Shown here: in pieces, positions 1 to 8,871 of the stretch | Numbering within the stretch: position 1 is the stretch's first letter | Layout of the letters: each line of letters starts with the position of its first letter | From: Schlegelella_A sp038231215 | GTDB lineage: Bacteria; Pseudomonadota; Gammaproteobacteria; Burkholderiales; Burkholderiaceae_C | Length of the DNA: 64,000 nucleotides | Reading direction: 5' to 3' | Assembly (NCBI GenBank): GCA_038231215.1 | Contig: JBBRLS010000019.1 | Coordinates: 11,699 to 75,698 of the forward strand | Notes under the pieces: generated by a model | What the model saw: the letters and a program-made list of their open reading frames with translations, nothing else | The model's database searches: none | What the model was told of the DNA's origin: nothing | Translations under genes and position numbers: made by a program

Positions 1-540
1 GCCGACGACGCGGCCCGCCTTGTCGGCGAAGGCTTCGCGCGACAGGTCCTCCTCGATGAAGAGCTTGGCCTCCGGTGCCGCGGCGACGAGCAGCGCGCCG
101 AAGGTGTACTGGCGCATCGACCAGGTGAAGCGGAAGAAGGCGTAGACGAAGATCGCGAGCAGAAGCATGAGCTTCAGGTCGAACACCAGGCCGCTGGTGC
201 GCGCCGCGAACGGCAGCTCGCGCGCCAGCTCGCTCGCCTTGTCGGCGGTGCCGAGCACGGCGAGCAATCCGCCGATGATGAGGATGGTCGTCGAGGCGAA
301 GAACGACGGGCTGGTCGACAGGTTCTGGATGACCACGCCGTCGATGACGCGAACCTCGCGGTACGTCGTTTGCAGCATCCATTGGCGTCGCACCCGATTG
401 GTCGTGGCCAGCAACGAGGGCTGCTTGCCGACGCGGCGCCGGGCGAAGATCGCGTAGCCTGTCCACGCCAGAAAGAACAGAACCAGCGCGACCCAGTCGA
501 CCCACGGAAGGAGCGCCATCGCGCGGAGCGAAATGTCCAT
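1..540 (-). CDS. DUF599 family membrane protein (C-terminus beyond window)
   Basis: The reading frame starts at the ATG at 540 and stays open to the window edge, so the C-terminus is missing. The visible 180 residues begin MDISLRAM and show hydrophobic spans near residues 10-30, 70-95 and 120-140. These are separated by a basic loop with the pattern TNRVRRQWM, typical of the DUF599 family of small inner-membrane proteins. The function of the family is not established. It stands alone, upstream of and on the same strand as the DoxX gene, with about 55 bases between them. Confidence 0.75.
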   Translation of the reverse strand, partial: MDISLRAMALLPWVDWVALVLFFLAWTGYAIFARRRVGKQPSLLATTNRVRRQWMLQTTYREVRVIDGVVIQNLSTSPSFFASTTILIIGGLLAVLGTADKASELARELPFAARTSGLVFDLKLMLLLAIFVYAFFRFTWSMRQYTFGALLVAAAPEAKLFIEEDLSREAFADKAGRVVG

Positions 541-595
541 GGCCGCACTGTAACAAGCGTCCAGCGCGCCGCAGCGCGCTGGACACGAGCCCGCA

Positions 596-1033
596 TCAGG
601 CGATCGAGTGCCGACCGCGCGTGCCGGCGCGCTGGCTCGAGCGGCCATCGAAGGCGATCGAGCCCGGCCCGAAGGCAGCGACCATCAGCATGCCGCCGGC
701 GACGGTGATGTTCTTCCAGAAGTTGAGGTACTGCTCCATGTACGAGGCTTGTTCGGCATCCCAGTAGTTGTGGAAGATGACGGCGGCGAGGATCGAGAAG
801 CCGGCAAGCGCGAAGCCCGCCCAGCGTGCGAACAGGCCGAAGACGAGCATCAGTCCGCCGCCCAGCTCGACGGCGATCGTCAGCGCCGCGAGCACCGCGG
901 GAAGGGGCAAGCCTTTGGACGCGATGTAGCCCGCCGTCCCTTCGAAGCCCATGACCTTTTCGAAGCCCGACATGACGAACATCAGGCCGAGCAGGATGCG
1001 GCCGACGAGGGCCACCTGGTTCTGGTATTGCAT
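596..1033 (-). CDS. DoxX family membrane protein
   Basis: A 145-residue protein with four predicted membrane spans. It opens with the family-typical pattern GRILLGLMFVMSGFEK and carries the later GGLMLVFGLFARWAG segment. DoxX/SURF4-like proteins are small inner-membrane proteins linked to quinone or thiol redox stress, but the reaction is unknown for most members. It follows the pirin gene on the same strand with about 40 bases between them. The pair is divergent from a LysR regulator, so co-regulation is likely. The last 15 residues are basic and polar, probably a cytoplasmic tail. Confidence 0.85.
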   Translation of the reverse strand: MQYQNQVALVGRILLGLMFVMSGFEKVMGFEGTAGYIASKGLPLPAVLAALTIAVELGGGLMLVFGLFARWAGFALAGFSILAAVIFHNYWDAEQASYMEQYLNFWKNITVAGGMLMVAAFGPGSIAFDGRSSQRAGTRGRHSIA

Positions 1034-1072
1034 TCGAGATTCCTCTTTCAGGTTGGTTGAAGACAGTGAAAT

Positions 1073-1792
1073 TCAGGCGAGGTCGAAGACCAGCACCTCT
1101 GCGTCGGCGCCGCGGTCGATGCGCAGGCGCGATTCCTGTTGCAGTCCTGCGGCATCTCCCGTGCCCAAGCGTTGGCCGTTGACTTCGACCTCGCCACGCA
1201 CGACCTGCACCCAGGCCCTGCGCTTCGGGTCGAGCGGCAACTCGGCCGACTCGTCGCCGTCGAACAGGCCGGCCGAGATGGAGGCGTCGGCGTGAATGGC
1301 CAGCGACCCGTCGCGCCCGTCAGGCGAAGCGACGAGCCTGAGCTTGCCGCGCTTGCCTTGAGCGTCGAAATGCTTTTGCTCGTAGCTCGCCGGCAGGCCG
1401 CGCTCGCTGGGTTCGATCCAGATCTGCAGGAAGTGCGTCGTCGCGTCGGGCGCGTGGTTGAACTCGCTGTGCTGGACGCCGCGGCCGGCACTCATGCGCT
1501 GCACGTCGCCGGGCCGGATCACGCCGCTCGGCGCGCCCTTGGCCTGGCCTGTGCCCATGCTGTCCTTGTGCGCCAGCTCGCCCTCGAGCACGTAGCTCAC
1601 GATCTCCATGTCGCGATGGCCGTGCGTGCCGAAGCCGCTGCCGGGGGTGATGCGGTCTTCGTTGATGACGCGCAGGTTGCCGAATCCCATGTGCGCGGGA
1701 TCGTGATAGTCGGCGAACGAGAACGTATGGCAGCTCTTCAACCAGCCATGGTCGGCATAGCCGCGGTCGGACGATTTGCGAAGCGTGATCAT
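1073..1792 (-). CDS. Pirin family protein
   Basis: A 239-residue cupin protein of the pirin/YhhW type. The N-terminal cupin contains the metal-site pattern HGHRDMEIVSYVLEGE (about residues 57-72) and later HSEFNHA (about 108-114). Both supply the His/Glu ligands expected for a mononuclear iron site. Family members are quercetin 2,3-dioxygenase-like or redox-sensing proteins; the substrate here is unknown. It is transcribed divergently from a LysR regulator at 1965 and is followed by doxX. This arrangement suggests a small LysR-controlled redox or quinone response unit. Confidence 0.9.
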   Translation of the reverse strand: MITLRKSSDRGYADHGWLKSCHTFSFADYHDPAHMGFGNLRVINEDRITPGSGFGTHGHRDMEIVSYVLEGELAHKDSMGTGQAKGAPSGVIRPGDVQRMSAGRGVQHSEFNHAPDATTHFLQIWIEPSERGLPASYEQKHFDAQGKRGKLRLVASPDGRDGSLAIHADASISAGLFDGDESAELPLDPKRRAWVQVVRGEVEVNGQRLGTGDAAGLQQESRLRIDRGADAEVLVFDLA

Positions 1793-1964
1793 TGCATTGC
1801 TCTTGTTTTCGAGGCTTTCAATGTAGGGACGAGCGCGGCCCGCGTGGCGGCGCTGCGTTGATGGCGTCGTTCAAATAAGATGAATGCTTGCGCCGACGGC
1901 ATCTCCGGGTGCCGATGGCGTCGAACTCGAGGCGACACGTCAGCCGCAAGCACCACGTACCCCC

Positions 1965-3011
1965 ATGACCGATGCCCGCAGTGCCCTCACGCCCGATGCC
2001 CTGATGATGATGGACGCCATCGCCCGAAGCGGCAGCTTCGCGGCGGCGGCGCGCGAGCTCGGCAAGGTCCCGTCAGCGCTGACCTACAGCGTGCGCCAGC
2101 TCGAAGACGCGCTCGACGTGCTGCTCTTCGATCGCCGCTCGCGCCAGGCCACGCTCACCGCCGCGGGTCAGGAGTTGCTCGACGAAGGACGCCGCCTGCT
2201 CGAGGAGATCGACGCCGTCGCCAACCGCGTCAAGCGCGTCGCCACCGGCTGGGAGACGCAGTTGAGCATCGCCGTCGACGACGTGATCTCGCGCTCGACG
2301 ATGCTCGAGTTGTGCGAATCGTTCTACGCCTGCTCGGCGACGCTGGCACGAACGCCGCCGGCGTCGCGCGCTCCTGGCGCGGCGGGCGTCGCCATGCCGC
2401 CGGCGACGCGGCTTCGCTTGCGCGCCGAAGTGATGGCGGGCACCTGGGAGGCTCTGGTCACTGGCCAGGCCGACCTCGCGATCGGCGTCATGAGCAACCG
2501 CGAAGTGCCGAGCGGCGTCAGCGTCAAGGACCTCGGTCCCCTGCCCTTCGTCTTCGCCGTCGCGCCGCATCACGCTCTCGCCGCAGCCAGCGAGCCGCTA
2601 TCCGACGCCGAGTTGATCCGCCATCGTGCCATCGCCGTCGCCGACTCGGCGCATCGGCTCACGCCGGTGACCGTCAACCTGCTGCCGGGGCAAGACGTGC
2701 TGACGGTGAGCGACATGCGCGCCAAGATCGACGCCTTGCTGCGCTCGCTCGGTTGCGGCTTCGTTCCCGAGCCGATGGTGCGCGACCATATCGCCGCCGG
2801 GCGCCTCATGGTAAAGCGCGTGCAGCGCGATCGGCTCGAAGGACGCTTCGGCTACGCCTGGCGCACGCCGGCCGCGCCACGCCGAGGGACGGCGAAGAAG
2901 TCGCCGCCGGGTCTTGCCCTGCGCTGGTGGCTCGAACAGCTCGAAAGCCCGACGACCCGCAAGGCGCTGCTCGACCGGCATGGCAGTCGGGTCGGCGAGC
3001 GGATCAAGTGA
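1965..3011 (+). CDS. LysR family transcriptional regulator
   Basis: A 348-residue regulator. The start at ATG 1965 (MTDARSAL) puts the winged helix-turn-helix (SGSFAAAARELGKVPSALTY, about residues 22-41) at the usual distance from the N-terminus; an upstream ATG at 1884 would add an unneeded 27 residues. The C-terminal substrate-binding domain contains QADLAIG. Residues about 122-148 look like an insertion rich in Ala, Pro and Arg compared with ordinary LysR proteins. The gene is divergent from pirin-doxX, the usual geometry for a regulator of its neighbours. The effector is unknown. Confidence 0.88.
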   Translation: MTDARSALTPDALMMMDAIARSGSFAAAARELGKVPSALTYSVRQLEDALDVLLFDRRSRQATLTAAGQELLDEGRRLLEEIDAVANRVKRVATGWETQLSIAVDDVISRSTMLELCESFYACSATLARTPPASRAPGAAGVAMPPATRLRLRAEVMAGTWEALVTGQADLAIGVMSNREVPSGVSVKDLGPLPFVFAVAPHHALAAASEPLSDAELIRHRAIAVADSAHRLTPVTVNLLPGQDVLTVSDMRAKIDALLRSLGCGFVPEPMVRDHIAAGRLMVKRVQRDRLEGRFGYAWRTPAAPRRGTAKKSPPGLALRWWLEQLESPTTRKALLDRHGSRVGERIK

Positions 3012-3042
3012 CGGCCGGCGCGGGCGCGGGCGCGCACACGGC

Positions 3043-3936
3043 GTGAACAGCCGCTACGTCGGACGCTTTGCGCCCTCGCCGAGCGGAGCGCTGCACGCCG
3101 GCTCGCTGGTCGCGGCGCTCGCCTCTTGGCTCGACGCGCGGGCCCATGACGGGCGCTGGCTGGTTCGCATCGAGGACCTCGACACGCCGCGCAACGTCGA
3201 CGGCGCGGCCGAGTTGATCCTCGGCCAGCTCCATCGCTGCAGACTCCACGCCGACGAAGCGCCGATCCGCCAATCGGCCCGCACTTCGCTCTACGCGCAG
3301 GCCCTCGAGAGCCTGCTCGCGGCCAACCTGGCCTACCCCTGCGGCTGCAGCCGGCGCGACCTCGCCCTTGCCGGCGCGCCGGACGGGGCCGCGCATCATC
3401 GTCATGCGGAGCGCATCTACCCGGGCACCTGCCGCGACGGCCTGCACGGCAAGGAGGCGCGATCGATCCGCCTGCGCACCGGCGGCGCAGGCAGCTTCGG
3501 CGGAATCGTCGAATGGAGCGATCGGCGCCTCGGAGCCATGCGACAAGACGTTGCCGCCGAGGTCGGCGACTTCGTGCTGAAGCGTGCCGACGGCGTGTGG
3601 GCCTACCAGCTCGCCGTCGTCGTCGACGACGCCGCACAGGGGGTCACCGACGTCGTGCGCGGCGAGGATCTGGCCAGCAACACGGCGCGGCAGATCCTGC
3701 TGCAGCGCCTTCTCGGCCTGCCGACGCCGCGCTATCTGCACACGCCGCTGGTGCTTGCCGCCAGTGGCGACAAGCTTTCCAAGCAGACCGGGGCCGTGCC
3801 GCTGGCCCTCGACGATCCGCTCGCCGCGCTTCGTACGGCGGGCGGCGTTCTCGGACTCGCGGCCCAGGGCACGGGCCTTGCTGAATGGCTCGCGTCGGCG
3901 GTCGCGGATTGGCGACGCCGCTGGCCGCTGCCCTGA
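3043..3936 (+). CDS. gluQ: Glutamyl-Q tRNA(Asp) synthetase
   Basis: This enzyme attaches glutamate to the queuosine base of tRNA(Asp). It resembles the catalytic half of glutamyl-tRNA synthetase but lacks the anticodon-binding domain. The protein has 297 residues from the GTG at 3043 (NSRYVGRFAPSPSG). The HIGH-like motif reads HAGS, the KMSKS-like motif reads KLSKQ, and a zinc-site Cys pair occurs in CGCSRRDL near residue 100. The start was set by homology to the family N-terminus; longer upstream starts would only add low-complexity sequence overlapping the LysR gene. It probably continues the LysR transcript. Confidence 0.9.
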   Translation: MNSRYVGRFAPSPSGALHAGSLVAALASWLDARAHDGRWLVRIEDLDTPRNVDGAAELILGQLHRCRLHADEAPIRQSARTSLYAQALESLLAANLAYPCGCSRRDLALAGAPDGAAHHRHAERIYPGTCRDGLHGKEARSIRLRTGGAGSFGGIVEWSDRRLGAMRQDVAAEVGDFVLKRADGVWAYQLAVVVDDAAQGVTDVVRGEDLASNTARQILLQRLLGLPTPRYLHTPLVLAASGDKLSKQTGAVPLALDDPLAALRTAGGVLGLAAQGTGLAEWLASAVADWRRRWPLP

Positions 3937-4000
3937 CCACCGCGCACGTCGTCGTCGGCTGGCATCATTCGTGGTTTCGCCAACCCGAAAGCTCTCCTCC

Positions 4001-4348
4001 ATGCAAACGACTCCTTCCGGCCTCCAATATGACGACACCATCGCCGGCACCGGCAAGCGCGCCGAAGCCGGCGTGCCGGTATCGGTGCATTACACGGGCT
4101 GGCTGTACGAGAACGGCGTCAAGGGCGACAAGTTCGATTCGAGCAAGGAACGCAACGATCCCTTCGAGTTCGACCTCGGTGCCGGGCGCGTCATCAAGGG
4201 CTGGGACGAAGGCGTGCAAGGCATGCTGGAAGGCGGCACGCGCGTGCTCGTCATTCCACCCGAGCTTGGCTACGGCGCGCGCGGTGCCGGCGGCGTGATC
4301 CCGCCGAACGCGACGCTGATGTTCGAAGTCGAGCTGCTGCGCGCCTGA
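4001..4348 (+). CDS. FKBP-type peptidyl-prolyl cis-trans isomerase
   Basis: A 115-residue single-domain FKBP that catalyses proline isomerisation during protein folding in the cytoplasm; no signal peptide is visible. Motifs include VSVHYTGWLYENG, FDSSKERNDPFEF, VIKGWDEGVQGM and GYGARGAGGVIPPNATL, which form the standard active-site pocket. ATG 4001 (MQTTPSGLQYDD) gives the usual FKBP length. It lies 65 bases after gluQ and 20 bases before the transglutaminase gene, so it may be part of a loose operon. Confidence 0.93.
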   Translation: MQTTPSGLQYDDTIAGTGKRAEAGVPVSVHYTGWLYENGVKGDKFDSSKERNDPFEFDLGAGRVIKGWDEGVQGMLEGGTRVLVIPPELGYGARGAGGVIPPNATLMFEVELLRA

Positions 4349-4367
4349 GAATCCGCGAGGCCGCACC

Positions 4368-5252
4368 ATGCCGGTTCGCTACGACATCGTCCACACGACG
4401 GTCTACCGCTATCGCCAGCCGGTGACCTTCGGCGAGCACCGGGTGATGTTCCGGCCGCGCGACAGCCACGACCTGCGCGTGCTCGCCACCGACCTCGACG
4501 TGAGCCCTGATGCCGACGTGCGCATGATCCAGGACCCGCTGTCGAACTCGGTGGCGCTGGTGCAGCCGCTCGAGAAGGCCGACACGCTGCAGATCGTCTG
4601 CAGCTTCTCGATCGAGCATGCGCATTCGATGAACCTCGAGCTGCCGCTCTCGCCGAGCGCCGAGATCTTTCCCTTCGCCTACACGCTCGAGGAGCGCTAC
4701 GACCTCGAGCACTATCTGCGCCCCTACCACGACGACCCGGACGGCCTGCTCACGTCCTGGGCGCGCCAGTTCATGCGCACCGACGGGCCGACCGGAACGC
4801 GCGCGCTGCTGATCGCGATGAACCAGAACATCCGGGAAAAATTCAGGTATCTGGCGCGCGACGAGGAAGGCACGCAGCAGCCGCTAGAGACGCTCGAGCT
4901 CGGCAGCGGCTCGTGTCGTGACTTCGCCCTGCTGATGATGGAAGCGGCACGACGCCTGGGCGTGGCGACGCGCTTCGTCTCGGGCTATCTCTACGACCCG
5001 GCGCTCGACGGCGGCGACGACGTCGGTCGCACGGTCGGCGCGGGCTACACGCACGCCTGGCTCCAAGCCTATCTGCCGGGTGCCGGCTGGGTGCCTTTCG
5101 ATCCGACCAACAACCTGCTCGGCGGCACGCAACTCATCCGCGTCGGCGTCGCCCGCGATCCTTCGCAAGCGGCGCCGATCTCCGGAAGCTGGTTCGGCGA
5201 GACCGGCGACTATCTCGGCATGGACGTGTCGGTCACCGTGCAGCGGCGCTGA
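4368..5252 (+). CDS. Transglutaminase family protein with N-terminal beta region
   Basis: A 294-residue cytoplasmic protein. Residues 1 to about 90 match the bacterial transglutaminase-like N-terminal region (start MPVRYDIVHTTVYRY). Residues about 150-250 form the transglutaminase-like cysteine-protease fold. The catalytic Cys lies in GSGSCRDFALL, His in YTHAWLQAY and Asp in WVPFDPTNN. The biological substrate of these proteins is not known; they are often next to peptide-ligase genes, but none is seen here. It ends just before a hairpin terminator and converges with the helicase gene. Confidence 0.88.
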   Translation: MPVRYDIVHTTVYRYRQPVTFGEHRVMFRPRDSHDLRVLATDLDVSPDADVRMIQDPLSNSVALVQPLEKADTLQIVCSFSIEHAHSMNLELPLSPSAEIFPFAYTLEERYDLEHYLRPYHDDPDGLLTSWARQFMRTDGPTGTRALLIAMNQNIREKFRYLARDEEGTQQPLETLELGSGSCRDFALLMMEAARRLGVATRFVSGYLYDPALDGGDDVGRTVGAGYTHAWLQAYLPGAGWVPFDPTNNLLGGTQLIRVGVARDPSQAAPISGSWFGETGDYLGMDVSVTVQRR

Positions 5253-5281
5253 AAAGAAAACGCCGCCTCGAGGGCGGCGTT
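5251..5281 (-). terminator. Rho-independent terminator after the helicase gene
   Basis: A 9-bp stem (AACGCCGCC / GGCGGCGTT) with a 5-base loop spans 5259-5281. On the minus strand it is followed by a T-rich run (complement of GAAAAGAAAA, 5251-5260). It lies 20 bases past the helicase stop and between convergent genes. It is therefore a good intrinsic terminator for the helicase and may also stop the transglutaminase transcript. Confidence 0.85.
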
Positions 5282-5300
5282 CAATGTGATCAAGCTCGCG

Positions 5301-6719
5301 TCAGCGGGCGAAACCACCCGGACGCGGGCGCGCGGGCGGCTTGCCACGTGCCTTGAAGGGCGCGGGGCCGGGCCGAGCCGGCCCGCGACGCTCGTCGCGA
5401 ACAGGCAAGGCGCGATCGAAAGGATTGCCGCGCGCTGCGGCACGGGCCGGGCCGTCGCTGCCGCGGTGCTCGACCGGGCGACGCGGATCGGCGCGGCGCG
5501 GCGCGCGATCGGGCGCGCGCGAGGCGGGTCCGCTCGCGTGCATCTTCGGCGCCGGCGACTTGGGCTCGAGGCCGCCGATCGTCGCGACCGGAATCGCCTG
5601 CGTCGTGAACTGCTGGATGCGGCGGATCATGCCCGTGTCCATGCGCTCGGCCAGCGTCACCGCCAGGCCGTTGACACCGGCGCGTCCGGTGCGGCCGATG
5701 CGGTGCACGTAGTCTTCCGGCTTCATCGGCAGGCCGTAGTTGACGACGTGGCTGATCGTGCGCACATCGATGCCGCGCGCCGCGACGTCGGTGGCGACGA
5801 GGATCTTGAGCTTGCGGTCGCGCAGGCCTTGCAACACGCGATTGCGCCGCCCTTGCGGATGGCCGCCGTGAAGCGAGGCGACGTGGTGGCCCATGTCGGC
5901 CAGGCGGTCGGCCAGCCAGTCGGCGTCGCGCTGCGTGCTCGTGAAGACGAGCGCCTGTTCCATCTCGCGCTGCGTCAGGATGTGGTCGAGCAGCGCGTTC
6001 TTGTGCGCGGCGTTGTCGGCCCAGTGCAGGCGCTGCTCGATGTTGGCGTGCGTGTCGGTGTGCGAGGCGACCTCGACCTTCTGCGGGTCGCGCAGCAGGC
6101 TCCTCGCCAGGCCGCCGACGTTGCCGAGGAAGGTGGCGCTGTACATCACCGTCTGGCGCGCCTTCGGCACGTGATCGGCGATGGTGCGGATGTCGTCGAT
6201 GAAGCCCATGTCGAGCATGCGGTCGGCTTCGTCGAGCACGAACATCTCGACGTTGCCGAGCTCGGCCTTGCCGCTTTGCAGGTGGTCGAGCAGCCGGCCC
6301 GGCGTCGCGATCAGGATGTCGAGCGGGCCGCGCAGCGCCTTGAGCTGCGCGCCATAGGGCACGCCGCCGACGACAGTCGAGACGCGCAGGCCCCCGACGT
6401 GGCGGCCATAGACGTCGGCGGCCTTGGCGATCTGGATCGCCAGCTCGCGCGTCGGCGTCAGCACGAGGATGCGCGGGCCGTAGGTCGTGCCCTTGTCGCG
6501 CCGCTTGCTCGCATCGCCGCGCGCCAGCAGCACGCGTTGCAGCGCGGGCAGGAGGAAGGAGGCAGTCTTGCCGCTGCCGGTGGCGGCGGCGACCATCAGG
6601 TCGGCGCCGGCCATGGCCGGCGGGATGGCGGCCGCTTGCACGGTCGTCGGCGCGTCGTAGCCGGCATCGGCCAGGGCGCGCGTCAGGGCGTCAGGGAGGC
6701 CCAAGGATTCGAAAGTCAT
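5301..6719 (-). CDS. rhlE: DEAD-box ATP-dependent RNA helicase, RhlE-like
   Basis: A 472-residue RNA helicase that unwinds structured RNA in ribosome assembly or RNA decay, especially in the cold. The motifs run in order: Q-motif region at the N-terminus (MTFESLGLPDAL), motif I AAATGSGKT, Ia PTRELA, II DEAD, III SAT, and VI HRIGRTGR. About 110 C-terminal residues are rich in Arg, Pro, Gly and Ala, the basic tail common in RhlE-type enzymes. The ATG at 6719 was chosen because it starts the conserved N-terminus; an upstream ATG at 6797 adds unconserved sequence. The symbol is by family, not by orthology test. Confidence 0.88.
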   Translation of the reverse strand: MTFESLGLPDALTRALADAGYDAPTTVQAAAIPPAMAGADLMVAAATGSGKTASFLLPALQRVLLARGDASKRRDKGTTYGPRILVLTPTRELAIQIAKAADVYGRHVGGLRVSTVVGGVPYGAQLKALRGPLDILIATPGRLLDHLQSGKAELGNVEMFVLDEADRMLDMGFIDDIRTIADHVPKARQTVMYSATFLGNVGGLARSLLRDPQKVEVASHTDTHANIEQRLHWADNAAHKNALLDHILTQREMEQALVFTSTQRDADWLADRLADMGHHVASLHGGHPQGRRNRVLQGLRDRKLKILVATDVAARGIDVRTISHVVNYGLPMKPEDYVHRIGRTGRAGVNGLAVTLAERMDTGMIRRIQQFTTQAIPVATIGGLEPKSPAPKMHASGPASRAPDRAPRRADPRRPVEHRGSDGPARAAARGNPFDRALPVRDERRGPARPGPAPFKARGKPPARPRPGGFAR

Positions 6720-6872
6720 GATGTCTTCTCTGTCGTCGAACGCGAGCGCCGCCGCTTGCGCGCGGCAACGCTCGGGCACCTGCCGTGGCGGGTGCAAGGT
6801 CGCGGTCCGCTTCAGCGGTGGGGTGCGACGGCATCGCCGCCGACCAGCGCAGAATTCGGCAACTCGAGGCCG

Positions 6873-6920
6873 AGACGGTCAGAGGGGATGAGCGAATCGC
6901 CGAACGACGTTTGACCGTCT
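6873..6920 (-). other. Long inverted repeat in the helicase leader
   Basis: Nine-base arms AGACGGTCA (6873-6881) and TGACCGTCT (6912-6920) are perfectly complementary around a 30-base loop. They lie inside the 257-base gap between orn and the helicase start. They would fall in the untranslated leader of the helicase mRNA if transcription starts at the promoter near 6936. Structured leaders are common for cold-inducible helicases, but function here is inferred only. No gene is seen in this gap. Confidence 0.45.
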
Positions 6921-6935
6921 TTCGGCAAGCCTTCG

Positions 6936-6965
6936 ATTCTACATCGGTTTGCTGCAGCGCCGCAA
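6936..6965 (-). promoter_or_regulatory. Possible promoter of the helicase gene
   Basis: On the minus strand a -10-like TAGAAT (complement of 6936-6941) is preceded at 18 bases by TTGCGG (complement of 6960-6965). This is the best sigma70-like pair between orn and the helicase. It implies a leader of roughly 210 bases containing the inverted repeat at 6873-6920. Confidence 0.35.
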
Positions 6966-6976
6966 TCCTGCAAGCC

Positions 6977-7537
6977 TCACGCCTTCAGGAAATGGGCGCG
7001 GTAGTAGGCCAGCTCGTCGATCGATTCCTTGATGTCGGCGAGCGCCGTGTGCGCCTGCGCCTTCTTGAAGCCGGCCAGGATCTCTGGCTTCCAGCGCCGC
7101 GCCAGCTCCTTCAGCGTGCTCACGTCGAGGTTGCGGTAGTGAAAGAAGGCCTCCAGCGCCGGCATGGTCGCGGCGAGGAACCGCCGATCCTGGCAGATGC
7201 TGTTGCCACACATCGGCGACTTGCCCTTGCCCACGTAGCGCTCGAGGAAGGCGATCACCTCGCGCTCGGCGCCGCCTTCGTCGACGGTCGATACCCTGAC
7301 GCGGTCGGTGAGACCGCTGCGGCCATGCGTGCCGGTGTTCCAGGCGTCCATGCCGGCGAGCACGGCGTCGCTCTGGTGGATGGCGAAGACCGGCCCTTCG
7401 ACCTGCTTCGTCAACTGCGGATCGGTGACGATGACGGCGATCTCGATGATCCGGTCGCGATCGGGAAAGAGGCCGGTCATCTCCAGGTCGATCCAGACCA
7501 GGTTGGCGTCGTCGCATGCAAGTTCGGTGTCGGTCAT
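6977..7537 (-). CDS. orn: Oligoribonuclease
   Basis: A 186-residue 3'-5' exonuclease of the DEDDh family that degrades 2-5 nt RNA fragments and pGpG. The first acidic motif is WIDLEMTG (about residues 16-23), a middle Asp lies in CGNSICQDRRFL, and the DEDDh His/Asp lie in AHTALADIKES near residue 160. Length and motif spacing match the family. It is divergent from the M48 protease gene, with 47 bases between the two starts. Confidence 0.95.
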   Translation of the reverse strand: MTDTELACDDANLVWIDLEMTGLFPDRDRIIEIAVIVTDPQLTKQVEGPVFAIHQSDAVLAGMDAWNTGTHGRSGLTDRVRVSTVDEGGAEREVIAFLERYVGKGKSPMCGNSICQDRRFLAATMPALEAFFHYRNLDVSTLKELARRWKPEILAGFKKAQAHTALADIKESIDELAYYRAHFLKA

Positions 7538-7584
7538 TGGCCGATCGTAAGCGTCGATCCGTTTCGACGCCTACACTTTCGCCG

Positions 7585-8871
7585 ATGACTTCCGGGAGCT
7601 GGACCCTCGTTTTCGCCACGGCGCTCGTCGTCTCGCTCGCCCTGCGCGCCTGGCTCGCGGGCAGACAGGTGCGCCACGTCGCGCGCCACCGTGAGACCGT
7701 GCCCGAGGCCTTTCGCGCCACCGTCGACATCACCGCGCATCGCAAGGCCGCCGCCTACACGCTGGCGAAGATCCGCCTCGGCCAATGGCAGATGGCGGTC
7801 GGCGCGATCACGCTGCTCGGCTGGACCTTGTTCGGTGGCCTCGATGCGCTGAATGGTCTGCTGCGCGACGCGGTCGCGCCGCGCTGGGGCGGCCTGGCCT
7901 ACGAGGTCGCGCTTGTCGTCGCGGTCGTTGCCGTCGAGGTCGTGCTCAACCTGCCGCTCGACCTCTACGCCACCTTCGGCGTCGAAGCGAAGTTCGGCTT
8001 CAACCGCATGACCTGGAAGCTCTGGCTCGCCGACGCGCTGAAAGGCCTGCTGCTGGCCATCGTCATCGGCCTGCCGCTGATCGGCGGCGTGCTCTGGATC
8101 ATGGCCGCGAGCGGACCGCTCTGGTGGCTCTGGGCCTGGGCGGCATGGACGGCCTTCAACCTGGTGGCGCTGATCGTCGTGCCGACGCTGATCGCGCCGC
8201 TCTTCAATCGCTTCGAGCCGCTAGCCGACGCCTCGCTCGAAGCGCGCGTGCGCGCCTTGATGGCGCGCGCCGGCTTCGCCGCCAAAGGCCTTTTCGTGAT
8301 GGACGGCAGCCGCCGCTCGGCGCACGGCAACGCCTACTTCACCGGCTTCGGCGCGGCGCGCCGCGTCGTCTTCTTCGACACCTTGCTGGCCCGACTCGCG
8401 CCCGAGGAAGTCGAGGCGGTGCTCGCCCACGAGCTGGGCCACTTCAAGCTCGGCCACATCGCGCGACGCATAGGCGCGATGCTCCTGACCGCGCTCGCGC
8501 TGTTCGCCGCCTTCGGCTTTCTTGCCTCGCAGACCTGGTTCTACACCGGGCTTGGCGTACGACCGGTCCTGGGCGCGCCGAACGACGCGGTCGCCCTGAT
8601 CCTGCTGATGTTCGTGGCGCCTGTCTTCGGCTCGTTCATCGCGCCGCTGTTCGCCGGCCTGTCGCGCCGCCACGAGTACGAGGCCGACGCCTGGGCAGCG
8701 CGCCACGCCGACGGCCGCGCGCTCGCCTCGGCGCTTCTCAAGCTGCACGAAGACAACGCGTCGACGCTGACGCCCGACCCTGTCTACGCGCGCTTCTACT
8801 ATTCGCATCCGCCGGCCGTCGAGCGCCTCGCTGCACTGGCGCCGCTCAACGTCCAGGGAGTCCTTGCATGA
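7585..8871 (+). CDS. M48 family membrane metalloprotease (Ste24/CaaX protease-like)
   Basis: A 428-residue integral membrane zinc protease. The N-terminal half holds several membrane spans. The zinc motif HELGHFKLGH lies near residues 278-287, and the third ligand Glu is in RHEYEADAW near residue 365. Proteins of this family act in membrane-protein quality control in bacteria. ATG 7585 was chosen because it gives a hydrophobic N-terminal span directly after the start and leaves room for the divergent orn promoter. The stop overlaps the ATG of phhB (ATGA), so the two are translationally coupled. Confidence 0.9.
   Translation: MTSGSWTLVFATALVVSLALRAWLAGRQVRHVARHRETVPEAFRATVDITAHRKAAAYTLAKIRLGQWQMAVGAITLLGWTLFGGLDALNGLLRDAVAPRWGGLAYEVALVVAVVAVEVVLNLPLDLYATFGVEAKFGFNRMTWKLWLADALKGLLLAIVIGLPLIGGVLWIMAASGPLWWLWAWAAWTAFNLVALIVVPTLIAPLFNRFEPLADASLEARVRALMARAGFAAKGLFVMDGSRRSAHGNAYFTGFGAARRVVFFDTLLARLAPEEVEAVLAHELGHFKLGHIARRIGAMLLTALALFAAFGFLASQTWFYTGLGVRPVLGAPNDAVALILLMFVAPVFGSFIAPLFAGLSRRHEYEADAWAARHADGRALASALLKLHEDNASTLTPDPVYARFYYSHPPAVERLAALAPLNVQGVLA

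Noticed and set aside
5286..6914. A 542-codon plus-strand frame opposite the helicase
   Set aside because: Composition is dominated by Arg, Ala, Val and His with no domain; the minus strand carries all DEAD-box motifs.
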